Below are positions 18,428 through 27,407 of a DNA stretch of 64,000 nt, piece after piece; position 1 is the stretch's first letter, and each line of letters starts with the position of its first letter. The notes below the pieces were generated by a model, which saw only the letters and a program-made list of their open reading frames with translations, had not been told where the DNA came from and did not search any database. Where the stretch lies: the NCBI RefSeq assembly GCF_900107975.1, contig NZ_FNVF01000001.1, positions 1 through 64,000 of the forward strand, written 5' to 3'. A program made the translations under genes and the position numbers. Source of the DNA: Paenibacillus sp. UNC499MF (GTDB lineage Bacteria; Bacillota; Bacilli; Paenibacillales; NBRC-103111).

Positions 18428-19381
18428 ATGTCAGACGAACGATTTCAGAAAGCCGAAGTTGCCGCATGGATCGGAATAGGGGGCAACATCGGCCTTACGG
18501 TTCTTAAGGGTGTGGTCGGCGTAATGGCGGGAAGCCGCAGCCTTCTGGCGGACGCCGTTCATTCCGCTTCGGATACGGCGGGTTCCTTCGCTTCGCTGCG
18601 GTGTCTGAAAGCGCCGGGAACTCCCGTCGACCATGGCCGCTCCTACGGCCGTGACAAAGCGGAATCGATAGCCGCCATTCTGATTGCCGTTATCCTGACG
18701 ATCATATCCGTGGAAATCAGCATGAATGCGGTAAAGGATATGGTCTCCGGCGTACATAACGCGCCCGAAAGCTACGCGCTTATCGCCGTTATCGTTTCCC
18801 TTGTTTGCAAAGAAGTCATGTTCCGGTACAATTACTGGGTTGGGAAAAAGCTCGGCTCACGCGATCTCGTGACGGGCACATGGGAACACCGTTCCGGCGT
18901 GTATTCTTCGATTATGACGCTGGCCGGGGTAGGAGGCGCCCTGATCGGAGATAAAATGGGCTGGGCTTTTATGTACTATCTGGACCCTGCGGCGGCTGTT
19001 GCCGTCACACTCCTTATCGTTAAAAACAGCTACGGGGTCATTACCGACGCGCTGCAGAAAACGATGGACCGAGCGCTGCATCAGGAAGATGCGCGGGATA
19101 TGATTGACGCCGTACAAGGCGTGAAGGGTGTTATTTCCGTAGAAGATCTTCGTGCCCGGGAGCATGGGCATTATGTCATTGTGGAACTCCGGATCAGCGT
19201 GAACCCGCGCATTTCCGTTCTGGAAGGAAACGATATCGCCAGGTCGGTCAAATATCAGCTCATGAAAAAGTTTATTCATCTTTCGGATGTCACGATTCAC
19301 GTATTCCCTTACGATTCGGGTTATCCCTACAAACAAGGTATCGATGCCCCTGCGGCTGACAACGCGCAGATGCTGCATTAA
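18428..19381 (+). CDS. cation diffusion facilitator family transporter
   Basis: A 317-residue CDF antiporter exporting divalent metal ions (Zn, Mn, Fe or Co) for protons, with six spans and a C-terminal cytoplasmic dimerisation domain (VEDLRAREHGHYVIVELRISV). The TM2 half of the metal site is intact (ADAVHSASD). In TM5 the usual HxxxD-type site, often seen as HRSD, reads EHRSG: residue 157 is Gly (codon GGC) where Asp is expected. Whether the protein still transports is uncertain. AGGAGAG precedes the start. Inserted between secF and recJ. Confidence 0.88.
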   Translation: MSDERFQKAEVAAWIGIGGNIGLTVLKGVVGVMAGSRSLLADAVHSASDTAGSFASLRCLKAPGTPVDHGRSYGRDKAESIAAILIAVILTIISVEISMNAVKDMVSGVHNAPESYALIAVIVSLVCKEVMFRYNYWVGKKLGSRDLVTGTWEHRSGVYSSIMTLAGVGGALIGDKMGWAFMYYLDPAAAVAVTLLIVKNSYGVITDALQKTMDRALHQEDARDMIDAVQGVKGVISVEDLRAREHGHYVIVELRISVNPRISVLEGNDIARSVKYQLMKKFIHLSDVTIHVFPYDSGYPYKQGIDAPAADNAQMLH

Positions 19382-19428
19382 CGAATACTTCAGCAAAAAA
19401 ATCATTATGCAAGTTTAGGAGGAACAAC

Positions 19429-21891
19429 GTGCTGGAATCCAAAGCAAGATGGCGGTTGGGCGCTGGAGACGAGGCCGTTGCCGGGCAGCTTTGCGATGCT
19501 CTCGGGATCGATCCGCTGCTTGCCAGGCTGCTTGTGCTGCGTGGAGTTAGCAGCGTTCCCGAAGCCGAACAGTTTCTCAGCGGGGGGAGCGATCATTTTC
19601 ACGATCCCTTCCTGATGGAAGGAATGGAAACGGCGGTCGGCCGGATCCGGTCCGCTCTCCTCAGCGGAGAAAAAATCCGTGTCTACGGCGACTACGATGC
19701 GGACGGGGTCAGCTCGACGGCGCTTATGTCTCACCTGCTGCGCGGACTCGGCGCCAATTTCGACACCTATATTCCGCATCGCGTCAAAGAAGGCTACGGT
19801 TTGAATAAAGGGGCCGTCGATCTCGCCAAAGAGCAGGGAGTGTCCTTGATTATTACGGTCGATACCGGCGTAAGCGCGGTAGAGGAAGTCGCTTATATTC
19901 AGGAGCTCGGCATGGATGTCATCGTGACGGATCACCACGAACCGCCCGGTACGCTTCCCGAGCCGCTTGCCCTGATCAATCCGAAGAAAGAAACGTGCCC
20001 CTATCCGTTTAAGGGGCTTGCGGGTGTTGGGGTGGCTTTAAAGCTGGCTCAAGGGCTGCTGGGCCGCCTGCCCGAAGAACTGCTGGAGATTGCCGCAATC
20101 GGTACGGTTGCGGATTTAATGCCGCTGCATGACGAAAACCGGCTTATCGTTAAGCTCGGATTGGAAAGAATGAGAAAGTCGGCTTATCCCGGACTGCGCG
20201 CCTTGATGGACGTCTCCGGTGTCGAGCGGAATGCGGTGAACGCCACGCATATCGGATTCAGCCTCGCGCCAAGGATCAATGCCAGCGGCAGGCTGGAGCA
20301 TGCCTCCACGGCACTCAAGCTTCTGGTGACGGAAGACGAAGCCGAAGCGGCAGCAATTGCGGAAGAGCTTGATCTGCTGAACAAAGAAAGACAGTTCATT
20401 GTAGACGAACTGACGGGACTCGCTAAGGCCGCCGTTCAAGAAGAACAGGATGGGGCTTTGAAGCGGGGAGAAGCGCCCAAAAATTTTCTCGTCGTATCCG
20501 GCGAAAAATGGAATGTCGGCGTGGTCGGTATCGTCGCTTCGCGTCTGGTCGACACTTATTACCGTCCGACCATTGTGCTCAGCATTGACCCCGACACGGG
20601 TATGGCCAAAGGCTCCGCCCGGTCCATTGCGGGCTTCGATATGTATCAGGCGCTGACGCGCTGCGCCGATCTATTGGATCATTACGGCGGGCACCAGGCC
20701 GCAGCGGGCATGTCGCTCCGGAGGGAGAACATCGGCGAGTTCGAACGGAGGCTGAACGTGCTTGCCGGCGAGTGGCTCAGCGCGGAAGATTTTATTCCGC
20801 TGCTTGCCGTCGATGCGGAGTGCAGCCTCAGTGAGGTGCCCCTCGAATGCATCGAGGAGCTGGAGAAGCTGGCTCCGTTCGGAGTAGGCAATCCGGCGCC
20901 GAAGATTTTGTTCACCGGCCTCCGCCTCGATGAAATCAGGCTGATGGGCCGTGAGCGCCAGCATCTCAAGCTGGTGCTCACGGATGCCGCCGCCGAGATC
21001 GCGGCCGGAGTCGAGGCCGTCGGCTTCGGCAAAGGCTGGCTAAGCAGCCTGATGACGCCGCAGGCGCCCGTTGACATTGTCGGAGAACTCTCCGTCAATG
21101 AGTGGAACGGCGTGCGCAAGCCGCAGCTCATGCTGCAGGACTTGCGCATCCCCGCTCTCCAGGTCTTCGACTGGAGAGGCAAACCCGCCGCGCGCGTCGG
21201 CGAAGAGCTGGCCGCTCTCGGCGAGCGGCTCGCCGCCCTTCCGGGGCGCGGCTCCGCCCGGCCGCCGGCCCTTGTCCTCTTCGGGGAAGAGGACAGGGCC
21301 CCCGGCGCCGGCGGGCGTCCGGCAGGCCCCGTGTGGCGGTGCCTGCCGGACGGGAGCCTGGCAGCGGACAATGAAGCGGCCCGGGAACTGAAGTTCCCGG
21401 AGATGACCGACATTGTCCTCTGCACGGTTCCCCGCTCGCTCCCGCAGCTGGAGCGGGCGCTTGCCCAGGCGGACGGCATACGCCGGTGCTATGCCGTCTT
21501 CGCCGATCCCGCGCCGCAGGACGGCGGCGCGATGCCGACGCGCGACCAGTTCAAAGCGGTCTACGCGTCGGTCAGGCAGCAGGGCATGTGGGATTTGCGC
21601 AATCCCGCCCTGCTGCAATCGTTCAGCCGCCGGTCGGGCTTATCGGCCGCGATGATCTCTTTCGTCCTCGATGTATTCGAGGAGCTGGGTTTCATCGAGA
21701 AAGCCGGAGGCGTCGTCCGGCCCGTAGCGGCTCCGTCCAAGCGTGACCTGACGACCTCAAGGAAATATCAGGAGCGTCTGTCGCGCGCGGAAGTCGACCG
21801 CGTCTGCGTGTATACGTCCGCCAAAGAATTAAGCGACTGGATTGCAGGCTGCCGTTCACCGCAGCAGCTGTCATCCGCGCAACCCACATAA
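19429..21891 (+). CDS. recJ: RecJ, single-stranded-DNA-specific 5'-3' exonuclease
   Basis: DHH-family nuclease of RecFOR recombination and mismatch repair. DYDADG is at residues 88-93, DTGVSAVEE near 145, DHH at 168-170, and the DHHA1 motif GGHQAAAGM near 425. After the OB-fold domain comes a Bacillales-type extra C-terminal region. At 820 residues it is slightly longer than the B. subtilis protein; a very GC-rich, Pro/Gly/Ala/Arg-rich stretch (about residues 600-645) probably is a linker. GTG start with AGGAGG seven bases away. Confidence 0.93.
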   Translation: MLESKARWRLGAGDEAVAGQLCDALGIDPLLARLLVLRGVSSVPEAEQFLSGGSDHFHDPFLMEGMETAVGRIRSALLSGEKIRVYGDYDADGVSSTALMSHLLRGLGANFDTYIPHRVKEGYGLNKGAVDLAKEQGVSLIITVDTGVSAVEEVAYIQELGMDVIVTDHHEPPGTLPEPLALINPKKETCPYPFKGLAGVGVALKLAQGLLGRLPEELLEIAAIGTVADLMPLHDENRLIVKLGLERMRKSAYPGLRALMDVSGVERNAVNATHIGFSLAPRINASGRLEHASTALKLLVTEDEAEAAAIAEELDLLNKERQFIVDELTGLAKAAVQEEQDGALKRGEAPKNFLVVSGEKWNVGVVGIVASRLVDTYYRPTIVLSIDPDTGMAKGSARSIAGFDMYQALTRCADLLDHYGGHQAAAGMSLRRENIGEFERRLNVLAGEWLSAEDFIPLLAVDAECSLSEVPLECIEELEKLAPFGVGNPAPKILFTGLRLDEIRLMGRERQHLKLVLTDAAAEIAAGVEAVGFGKGWLSSLMTPQAPVDIVGELSVNEWNGVRKPQLMLQDLRIPALQVFDWRGKPAARVGEELAALGERLAALPGRGSARPPALVLFGEEDRAPGAGGRPAGPVWRCLPDGSLAADNEAARELKFPEMTDIVLCTVPRSLPQLERALAQADGIRRCYAVFADPAPQDGGAMPTRDQFKAVYASVRQQGMWDLRNPALLQSFSRRSGLSAAMISFVLDVFEELGFIEKAGGVVRPVAAPSKRDLTTSRKYQERLSRAEVDRVCVYTSAKELSDWIAGCRSPQQLSSAQPT

Positions 21892-21905
21892 ATGGAGGAA
21901 TCCCC

Positions 21906-22421
21906 ATGAATTTCAAAGAGTATATCCGCGTCATCGAAGATTTCCCGCAGCCGGGCATCCGTTTCAAAGACATCACGACCCTGCTGCAAAATGGGGCTGT
22001 ATACAAAGAAGCGATCGACGAGATCGCCCGTTTCGTCAAAGACAAGCAAATCGACCTGATCGCCGGTCCGGAAGCACGCGGATTCGTCGTGGGTGCTCCT
22101 CTTGCCTACGCGCTCGGTGTAGGCTTCGTGCCGATCCGCAAGAGCGGCAAGCTGCCGGGCAAAACGATTGAGGCGGACTACTCCTTGGAGTACGGCAAAG
22201 ACAAGCTGGCGGTTCATGACAATGCGATCAAGCCCGGCCAGCGCGTGCTGATTGCCGACGATCTTCTCGCAACGGGCGGCACCATCAAAACTTGCGTCAA
22301 TCTGATCGAACAGCTGGGCGGAGAAGTCGTGGGTTCGGCTTTCCTGATCGAGCTGACTTACTTGAACGGCCGCGATCAGCTGCCTGCGGGCAAAGATGTC
22401 TTCACTTTGATCCAGTACTAA
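21906..22421 (+). CDS. apt: adenine phosphoribosyltransferase
   Basis: Purine salvage: adenine + PRPP to AMP. The 171-residue product has the AGPEARGF loop and the PRPP-binding motif [13 protein letters not shown]. Starts 14 bases after recJ with TGGAGGA, and ends in a long hairpin terminator. recJ-apt-rel order is as in B. subtilis. Confidence 0.97.
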   Translation: MNFKEYIRVIEDFPQPGIRFKDITTLLQNGAVYKEAIDEIARFVKDKQIDLIAGPEARGFVVGAPLAYALGVGFVPIRKSGKLPGKTIEADYSLEYGKDKLAVHDNAIKPGQRVLIADDLLATGGTIKTCVNLIEQLGGEVVGSAFLIELTYLNGRDQLPAGKDVFTLIQY

Positions 22422-22440
22422 GATTAAGTTCCCATACAAA

Positions 22441-22475
22441 AAAAGCCTGTTCTCCTTGCGGAGAGCAGGCTTTTT
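22441..22475. terminator. bidirectional terminator between apt and the NCS2 permease gene
   Basis: 15-bp stem (AAAAGCCTGTTCTCC against GGAGAGCAGGCTTTT, one G-T pair) with TTGC loop and A/T tracts on both sides. Confidence 0.9.
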
Positions 22476-22512
22476 ATAATTGACTATTTTTCTTTTAAGC
22501 AGATGTACTAAT

Positions 22513-23769
22513 CTAGTCGTTCGAAAGCTTCAACACTTCGACCAGTTTGAAGAAAAGGCTGAGCACGATAGCGCAGACGGTCGCCAGAGCCATGCCTTTC
22601 AGCTCGAAGGAACCGATTTTTAGGAGGGCTCCGCTGAGACCGATGATCAGCACGATGGAAGTCAGAATCAGATTAGTCGCCTTGGAATAATCGACTTTGC
22701 TTTCGACCAGCATGCGGATACCGGATGCGCCGATAACTCCGAAGAGCAGGAGCGAGACGCCGCCCATAACGGGAGTCGGGATCGTCATGATCAGGGCGGC
22801 AAGCTTTCCGGAGAAGGAGAGCACGATGGCGAACAAGGCCGCGCCGCCGATGACCCAGGTGGAGTACACACGGGTGAGCGCCAGTACGCCGATGTTTTCA
22901 CCGTAGGTCGTATTCGGTGTAGAACCGACGAAACCGGACAGGATAGTAGAGATCCCGTTGCCGAGCAGCGAGCGGTCCAGTCCGGGATCTTTGGACAAGT
23001 TCTTGCCGACGATATTGCCGGTTACGACGAGATGACCGATATGCTCGGCGATCACGACAAGGGCCGCAGGCAGGATGAGCACGATGGAAGTCAGGTCGAA
23101 CTGCGGGGTGTACACCTGCGGCAGAGCGAACCAGCTCGCTTCCGAAACCTTGGAGAAGTCCACGATTCCGACGAAGGCGGCTAGAACATAGCCGGCAATG
23201 ATCGAGACGAGAATCGGAATGATTTTCATAAAACCGCGGAACAGGACGTTGCCCAGCAGAGCGATCAGCAGGGTGACGATGGAGACGAGCAGAGCTTTGC
23301 CGTCGAGGGGAGCGCCGTCCTTCGGCAGAAAGCCGGCCATACCTGCGGCGGTCGGTGCCAGTTCAAGCCCGATAACGGCGATGATGGCGCCCATGGCGGC
23401 TGGAGGGAAGACGACGTCGATCCATTTCGTCCCGACAAGTTTGACCAGCAGGGCGACAAGGACGAAGACGATCCCGACGATAATGAAGCCGCCCAGCGCC
23501 GAGTTGTAGCTCTTGGTGGCGAGCACGCCGAGCACCGGCGAAATGAAGGCGAAGCTGGAGCCCAGATATGCCGGAATTTTTCCTTTACACAGAAAGATGT
23601 AAAGCAGGGTTCCGATCCCGTTCATCAGCAGCACGATGGCGGGGTTTACTTGAAACAGTGCGGGAACGAGAACAGTGGAGCCAAACATGGCGAACAAATG
23701 CTGAAGGCTCAGCGGAATTGTTTTGCCCAGGGATGGCCGTTCATCAACCCCAATGGTACGGTTACTCAT
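22513..23769 (-). CDS. NCS2-family uracil/xanthine permease
   Basis: A 418-residue nucleobase:proton symporter with about 14 spans. Motifs typical of the UraA branch: QHLFAMFGSTVLVP near the N-terminus, AEHIGHL, and SVNP-like loop PNTTYGENIGVLALTRVYS. Uracil is the likeliest substrate, xanthine cannot be excluded. AAAGGAGG lies 12 bases before the ATG. No PyrR-type attenuator or purine riboswitch was found upstream. It interrupts apt and rel relative to B. subtilis. Confidence 0.88.
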   Translation of the reverse strand: MSNRTIGVDERPSLGKTIPLSLQHLFAMFGSTVLVPALFQVNPAIVLLMNGIGTLLYIFLCKGKIPAYLGSSFAFISPVLGVLATKSYNSALGGFIIVGIVFVLVALLVKLVGTKWIDVVFPPAAMGAIIAVIGLELAPTAAGMAGFLPKDGAPLDGKALLVSIVTLLIALLGNVLFRGFMKIIPILVSIIAGYVLAAFVGIVDFSKVSEASWFALPQVYTPQFDLTSIVLILPAALVVIAEHIGHLVVTGNIVGKNLSKDPGLDRSLLGNGISTILSGFVGSTPNTTYGENIGVLALTRVYSTWVIGGAALFAIVLSFSGKLAALIMTIPTPVMGGVSLLLFGVIGASGIRMLVESKVDYSKATNLILTSIVLIIGLSGALLKIGSFELKGMALATVCAIVLSLFFKLVEVLKLSND

Positions 23770-23937
23770 GTCCGAACATTTCCTCCTTTATCGCGTTTAA
23801 GCGATGATAGCTAGAGTTCCATCGACAAGTGTAGCAGATTTTCGGGATTCGTCTATAGCTTTTTTCGGACCGGAGGGAGATTTTGTGGAAAAAGGTCGCC
23901 ATTTCCCGAATTTTCTTGTTTTGAGCGGGCTTGACAG

Positions 23938-23967
23938 TTGACGCAAGGCGCACAATTTAGGCATAAT
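23938..23967 (+). promoter_or_regulatory. candidate promoter of rel
   Basis: TTGACG (23938-23943), 18-base spacer, CATAAT (23962-23967), about 40 bases before the start. Confidence 0.6.
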
Positions 23968-24005
23968 GAATAGAAATATCCATGTTTCGTAGAAAGGGTT
24001 TATTC

Positions 24006-26192
24006 ATGGGAATAGAGCAGTTGCTGGAAAAGGCGGCACAGTACTTTAAAGAGACAGAACTCAACCGAATCAGAGAGGCGTACGAGTTCGCGGAACATGC
24101 CCATCACGGGCAGGTGCGCAAATCCGGAGAGCCTTATATTTTACATCCTCTGGCCGTTGCCGACATTCTGGTCGACATGCAGATGGACGTGACGTCCATT
24201 ATTGCGGCTCTGCTTCATGATGTCGTGGAAGACACTACGGTTTCGCTCGAGGCCGTCCAAGATAAATTCGGCAGAACCTGTGCCATGCTGGTAGACGGCT
24301 TGACCAAGCTGGAGCGGATCAAGTTTAAAACCAAAGAAGAGCAGCAGAACGAGAATTACCGCAAAATGTTCGTGGCGATGGCGCAGGATATCCGCGTCAT
24401 TCTTATTAAACTGGCCGACCGGCTGCATAATATGCGCACCCTCAAGTATCAGTCCGAAGAGAGCCAGCGCCGTATCGCCGACGAAACGCTCGAAATCTTC
24501 TGCCCGATCGCCCACCGGCTCGGTATTTCCGCCATCAAATGGGAAATGGAAGATATCGCACTCCGTTATCTGAATCCCCAGCAGTATTACCGGATCGTTA
24601 ATCTTATGCAGAAGAAGCGGACGGAGCGGGAGCAGTATATCGAGGACGTGATCCGGAATATCCAGGACAAGCTCCGCGAAATGGGCATTGAAGGCGATAT
24701 TTCCGGCAGGCCCAAGCACATTTATTCCATTTACAAAAAAATGTCTTCGCGCAACAAGCAGTTTAACGAGATCTACGATCTGATGGCCCTGCGCGTCATC
24801 GTGGACAACATTAAAGATTGCTACGCCGCGCTCGGAATTATCCACACGCTGTGGAAGCCGATGCCGGGGCGTTTTAAAGACTATATCGCCATGCCGAAGC
24901 CGAACATGTACCAGTCGCTCCATACGACGGTGATCGGCCCGAAGGGCGAGCCTCTCGAAGTCCAGATCCGGACCTGGGAGATGCATCAAACCGCCGAATA
25001 CGGAATCGCGGCCCACTGGGCCTACAAAGAAGGTAACGGCTCCCCCGAGGGAACGTTCAGTGACAAGATGCAGTGGTTCCGTGAAATTCTCGAGCTGCAG
25101 AAAGAAACAGACAACGCGTCGGAATTTATGGAATCCATGAAGATGGATTTCTTTACCGATCTCGTTTTTGTGTTTACCCCCAAAGGGGAGGTTATCGAGC
25201 TTCCGGCGGGCGCGGTTCCGCTTGATTTTGCTTACCGCATTCATACCGAAGTTGGCAACCGCACCATCGGGGCCAAAATCAACGGCCGCATCGTGCCGCT
25301 GGACCATAAGCTCAAAACGGGCGATATCGTCGAAATTTTGACGTCCAAGCACTCCTACGGACCCAGCCAGGATTGGGTGAAAATCGCCCAGTCCTCGCAC
25401 GCGCGCAGCAAAATCAAGCAGTGGTTCAAGAAAGAGAAGCGCGAGGAGAACGTGGCCAAAGGGCGCGAAGCCATCGAACGCGAGCTGAAGCGGCTGTCTT
25501 TCGACCCGCAGGCGCTTATGACGGACGAGAAGCTGCTGGAAGCCGCCAAGAAGTTCGCTTTTAACGATATCGAAGATATGATGTCGGCTATCGGGTTCGG
25601 CGGAATCACCGCCGCTCAGATATGTACGAAGCTGACGGAGAAGCTCCGTAAAGAGAAGGAAGCGGAAGAAGCCCAGGCGATGGAACTGACCAACGAGGTC
25701 AAGGAAGTCAAGGCGGCTCCGCCCGAGAAGAAAAGCAGACCGGTCAGCGGCGTAAGGGTCAAAGGGGTAGATAACCTGCTGATCCGCTTCGCGAGATGCT
25801 GCAACCCGGTGCCGGGCGACGACATTATCGGCTACATCACGAGAGGCCGCGGGGTGTCGGTGCACCGGACGGACTGCACGAACATACCGGGTGAAAACAC
25901 CGAGGAAGGAAACCGCGTCATCGAGGTGGAGTGGGCGGATTCCGTGGAATCGAATTTCCACGTGGAAATCGAAATCACGGGTCATGACCGCCGCGGCCTG
26001 CTGAACGAAGTGCTTCAGGTCGTCTCGGAAAGCAAAACGATGATTTCAGCGGTTTCCGGCCGTTCCGACAAGAACAAAATGGCCATGATTCATATGACCA
26101 TCCTGATCCGCAACATTGAGCACCTTCATGCCGTAGTGGAGAAGATCAAGCGGGTGGAGGATGTATATTCCGTTCAGCGGATCATGCAGTAA
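24006..26192 (+). CDS. rel: Rel, bifunctional (p)ppGpp synthetase/hydrolase
   Basis: Controls the stringent response. The 728-residue protein has the HD hydrolase domain (HDVVEDT, DRLHNMRT), the synthetase domain (YSIYKKM, YDLMALRVIV, YQSLHTTVIG), a TGS domain (VFTPKGEVIELPAGAVPLDFAY), a Cys/His zinc finger (FARCCNPVPGD, VHRTDC) and a C-terminal ACT domain. Both catalytic halves look intact. The ATG at 24006 follows AAAGGG by seven bases and gives the normal N-terminus MGIEQLLEKAA. The same gene is called relA in B. subtilis. Confidence 0.96.
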   Translation: MGIEQLLEKAAQYFKETELNRIREAYEFAEHAHHGQVRKSGEPYILHPLAVADILVDMQMDVTSIIAALLHDVVEDTTVSLEAVQDKFGRTCAMLVDGLTKLERIKFKTKEEQQNENYRKMFVAMAQDIRVILIKLADRLHNMRTLKYQSEESQRRIADETLEIFCPIAHRLGISAIKWEMEDIALRYLNPQQYYRIVNLMQKKRTEREQYIEDVIRNIQDKLREMGIEGDISGRPKHIYSIYKKMSSRNKQFNEIYDLMALRVIVDNIKDCYAALGIIHTLWKPMPGRFKDYIAMPKPNMYQSLHTTVIGPKGEPLEVQIRTWEMHQTAEYGIAAHWAYKEGNGSPEGTFSDKMQWFREILELQKETDNASEFMESMKMDFFTDLVFVFTPKGEVIELPAGAVPLDFAYRIHTEVGNRTIGAKINGRIVPLDHKLKTGDIVEILTSKHSYGPSQDWVKIAQSSHARSKIKQWFKKEKREENVAKGREAIERELKRLSFDPQALMTDEKLLEAAKKFAFNDIEDMMSAIGFGGITAAQICTKLTEKLRKEKEAEEAQAMELTNEVKEVKAAPPEKKSRPVSGVRVKGVDNLLIRFARCCNPVPGDDIIGYITRGRGVSVHRTDCTNIPGENTEEGNRVIEVEWADSVESNFHVEIEITGHDRRGLLNEVLQVVSESKTMISAVSGRSDKNKMAMIHMTILIRNIEHLHAVVEKIKRVEDVYSVQRIMQ

Positions 26193-26231
26193 ACATACGG
26201 ACAAGGCACGTTCGGCAAGGAGAGTGGTAGT

Positions 26232-26675
26232 ATGAAAGTCGTGGTACAGCGCAGCAAGGAAGCGCAGGTTACGGTGGACGGGGAAATTGTCGGCCGCATC
26301 GACCGGGGCTTGATGCTTCTGGTGGGCGTAGGCCATGAAGATACGGAAGAGGACGCCAAATATTTGGCGGACAAGGTCGCGGGCCTGCGAATTTTCGAGG
26401 ATGAACAGGAGAAGATGAACTTTTCCGTGAAGGATATTGGCGGCAGCATTCTTTCCGTATCGCAGTTTACCCTGTACGGGGACTGCCGGAAGGGCAGAAG
26501 GCCGAATTTTATGGGAGCGGCCCGGCCGGAGCAGGCAGAAGCTTTATACGATACATTCAATGATCTTCTCCGCGCTCAGGGGCTTCATGTGGAAACGGGC
26601 GCTTTCGGGAAAATGATGGATGTGGCCTTCACGAACTGGGGACCGGTTACGCTTATTCTCGAAAGCAAAGCCTGA
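26232..26675 (+). CDS. dtd: D-aminoacyl-tRNA deacylase
   Basis: Removes D-amino acids (and Gly from tRNA-Ala) from mischarged tRNAs. The 147-residue product has the SQFTLYGD active-site motif and the GPVT cross-subunit motif; the latter reads NWGPVT where NDGPVT is commoner. Lies 39 bases after rel, as in B. subtilis. Confidence 0.95.
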   Translation: MKVVVQRSKEAQVTVDGEIVGRIDRGLMLLVGVGHEDTEEDAKYLADKVAGLRIFEDEQEKMNFSVKDIGGSILSVSQFTLYGDCRKGRRPNFMGAARPEQAEALYDTFNDLLRAQGLHVETGAFGKMMDVAFTNWGPVTLILESKA

Positions 26676-26804
26676 ACCGGCGCTTGACTGGCATAATCCG
26701 TCAGCTCCTGGGACAGGCTAAAAGTCGAAGCCGCCGGCCGCAGAACGTCTCTTAGAGATAAGCTTCTGCCGGCGTGCCACTAGACAGAGGAGCCTTCCTA
26801 CACC

Positions 26805-26978
26805 ATGCGCCGATCCTTTAAAGAAAAGCAAATGACCCAGCCGGAGAGCCAGCTCGCTCATTCCGCTTATTCCGAAAGAATACGCGCCGGAGCGGAGCTG
26901 CCCGGGATGGAAGCGAGCGGGGAAATCGCCCCCGTGCAAGGAAGATTCAAACGGACGGCCAAAGTGCCGCCCCGCTAA
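26805..26978 (+). CDS. small hypothetical protein, 57 residues
   Basis: A short ORF starting MRRSFKEKQMTQPE and ending FKRTAKVPPR, hydrophilic and basic at both ends, no recognisable domain. AGAGGAG lies 12 bases upstream, and a good terminator follows the stop codon by four bases, which supports a real transcription unit. Upstream (26676-26804) an imperfect GCAGAA/TTCTGC hairpin containing TCTC-TTA-GAGA is visible. Coding status is uncertain. Confidence 0.4.
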   Translation: MRRSFKEKQMTQPESQLAHSAYSERIRAGAELPGMEASGEIAPVQGRFKRTAKVPPR

Positions 26979-26982
26979 CGAG

Positions 26983-27010
26983 ACCGGCCTCCCAGCGGAA
27001 GGCCGGTTTT
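26983..27010 (+). terminator. terminator after the 57-residue ORF
   Basis: ACCGGCCT/AGGCCGGT 8-bp stem followed by TTTCATTTT. Confidence 0.7.
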
Positions 27011-27060
27011 CATTTTGCACGGATAAGGCGCACCCCGGCGGCGTACCCGGCTATAAGCCT

Positions 27061-27088
27061 TTGTCCCCTTTGGAAAATATGTTACACT
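27061..27088 (+). promoter_or_regulatory. promoter for the leader RNA and FAD oxidoreductase
   Basis: TTGTCC (27061-27066), 16-base spacer, TACACT (27083-27088) with an upstream TG (extended -10). The gene starts only at 27408, leaving a leader of about 310 bases. Confidence 0.55.
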
Positions 27089-27111
27089 AGTCATGGTCAT
27101 TTTTAGGAGGA

Positions 27112-27350
27112 AATGAAGCTTTTTGCCGCATGACGGAGACCGTTGGGCTTCATTCCCGTATAAGAAGTAGTGATGCTTGAGCTTCCCGCGGTTCAGGGGG
27201 TTCAACCAAGTTCACGACCCTACAAAACCGACAGGTACACCTAAGGCGGATAACGGGTTCAACTCCCCTACTCTCCGCTGTCCCGGGCGTGGCCCTATTC
27301 GTGTGCAGCAAGCCGGAAATAGCTCCGGAACAACCCGCGCACTGAACCGC
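27112..27350 (+). ncRNA. structured leader RNA of unknown class upstream of the FAD oxidoreductase
   Basis: Between the promoter at 27061 and the gene at 27408 there is no convincing ORF but much pairing. A 5' hairpin pairs AATGAAGC (27112-27119) with GCTTCATT (27147-27154), with ACGG/CCGT inside. A long-range helix pairs GCGGTTCAG (27188-27196) with CTGAACCGC (27342-27350) and continues GGGTT (27198-27202) with AACCC (27332-27336). Inside it are GCGGA/TCCGC (27246-27250, 27274-27278) enclosing a tRNA T-arm-like GGG-TTCAACT-CCC, then GGGC/GCCC (27285, 27292) and CCGGA/TCCGG (27313, 27324). An AGGAGG at 27105 precedes the first hairpin. It fits none of the riboswitch, 6S, SRP, tmRNA or T-box consensus sequences I know. 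Could be a cis-regulator or independent RNA. Confidence 0.45.
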
Positions 27351-27407
27351 ACGGCCGGGATGCAAGCAGAAACATAAGCAGTTGGAATACAATGAGGAAG
27401 GTGCCCC

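Noticed and set aside
23770-24005. purine riboswitch or PyrR attenuator for the NCS2 permease
   Set aside because: No three-way junction consensus, no terminator/antiterminator pair and no PyrR-binding loop were visible.
24141-25985. 614-codon open frame on the minus strand opposite rel
   Set aside because: Shadow of rel; all Rel domains read on the plus strand.
27246-27280. tRNA or tmRNA 3' half suggested by GGG-TTCAACT-CCC
   Set aside because: No matching acceptor 5' strand (GGAGAGT) or anticodon arm upstream, and no CCA end. Kept only as a T-loop element in the leader RNA.
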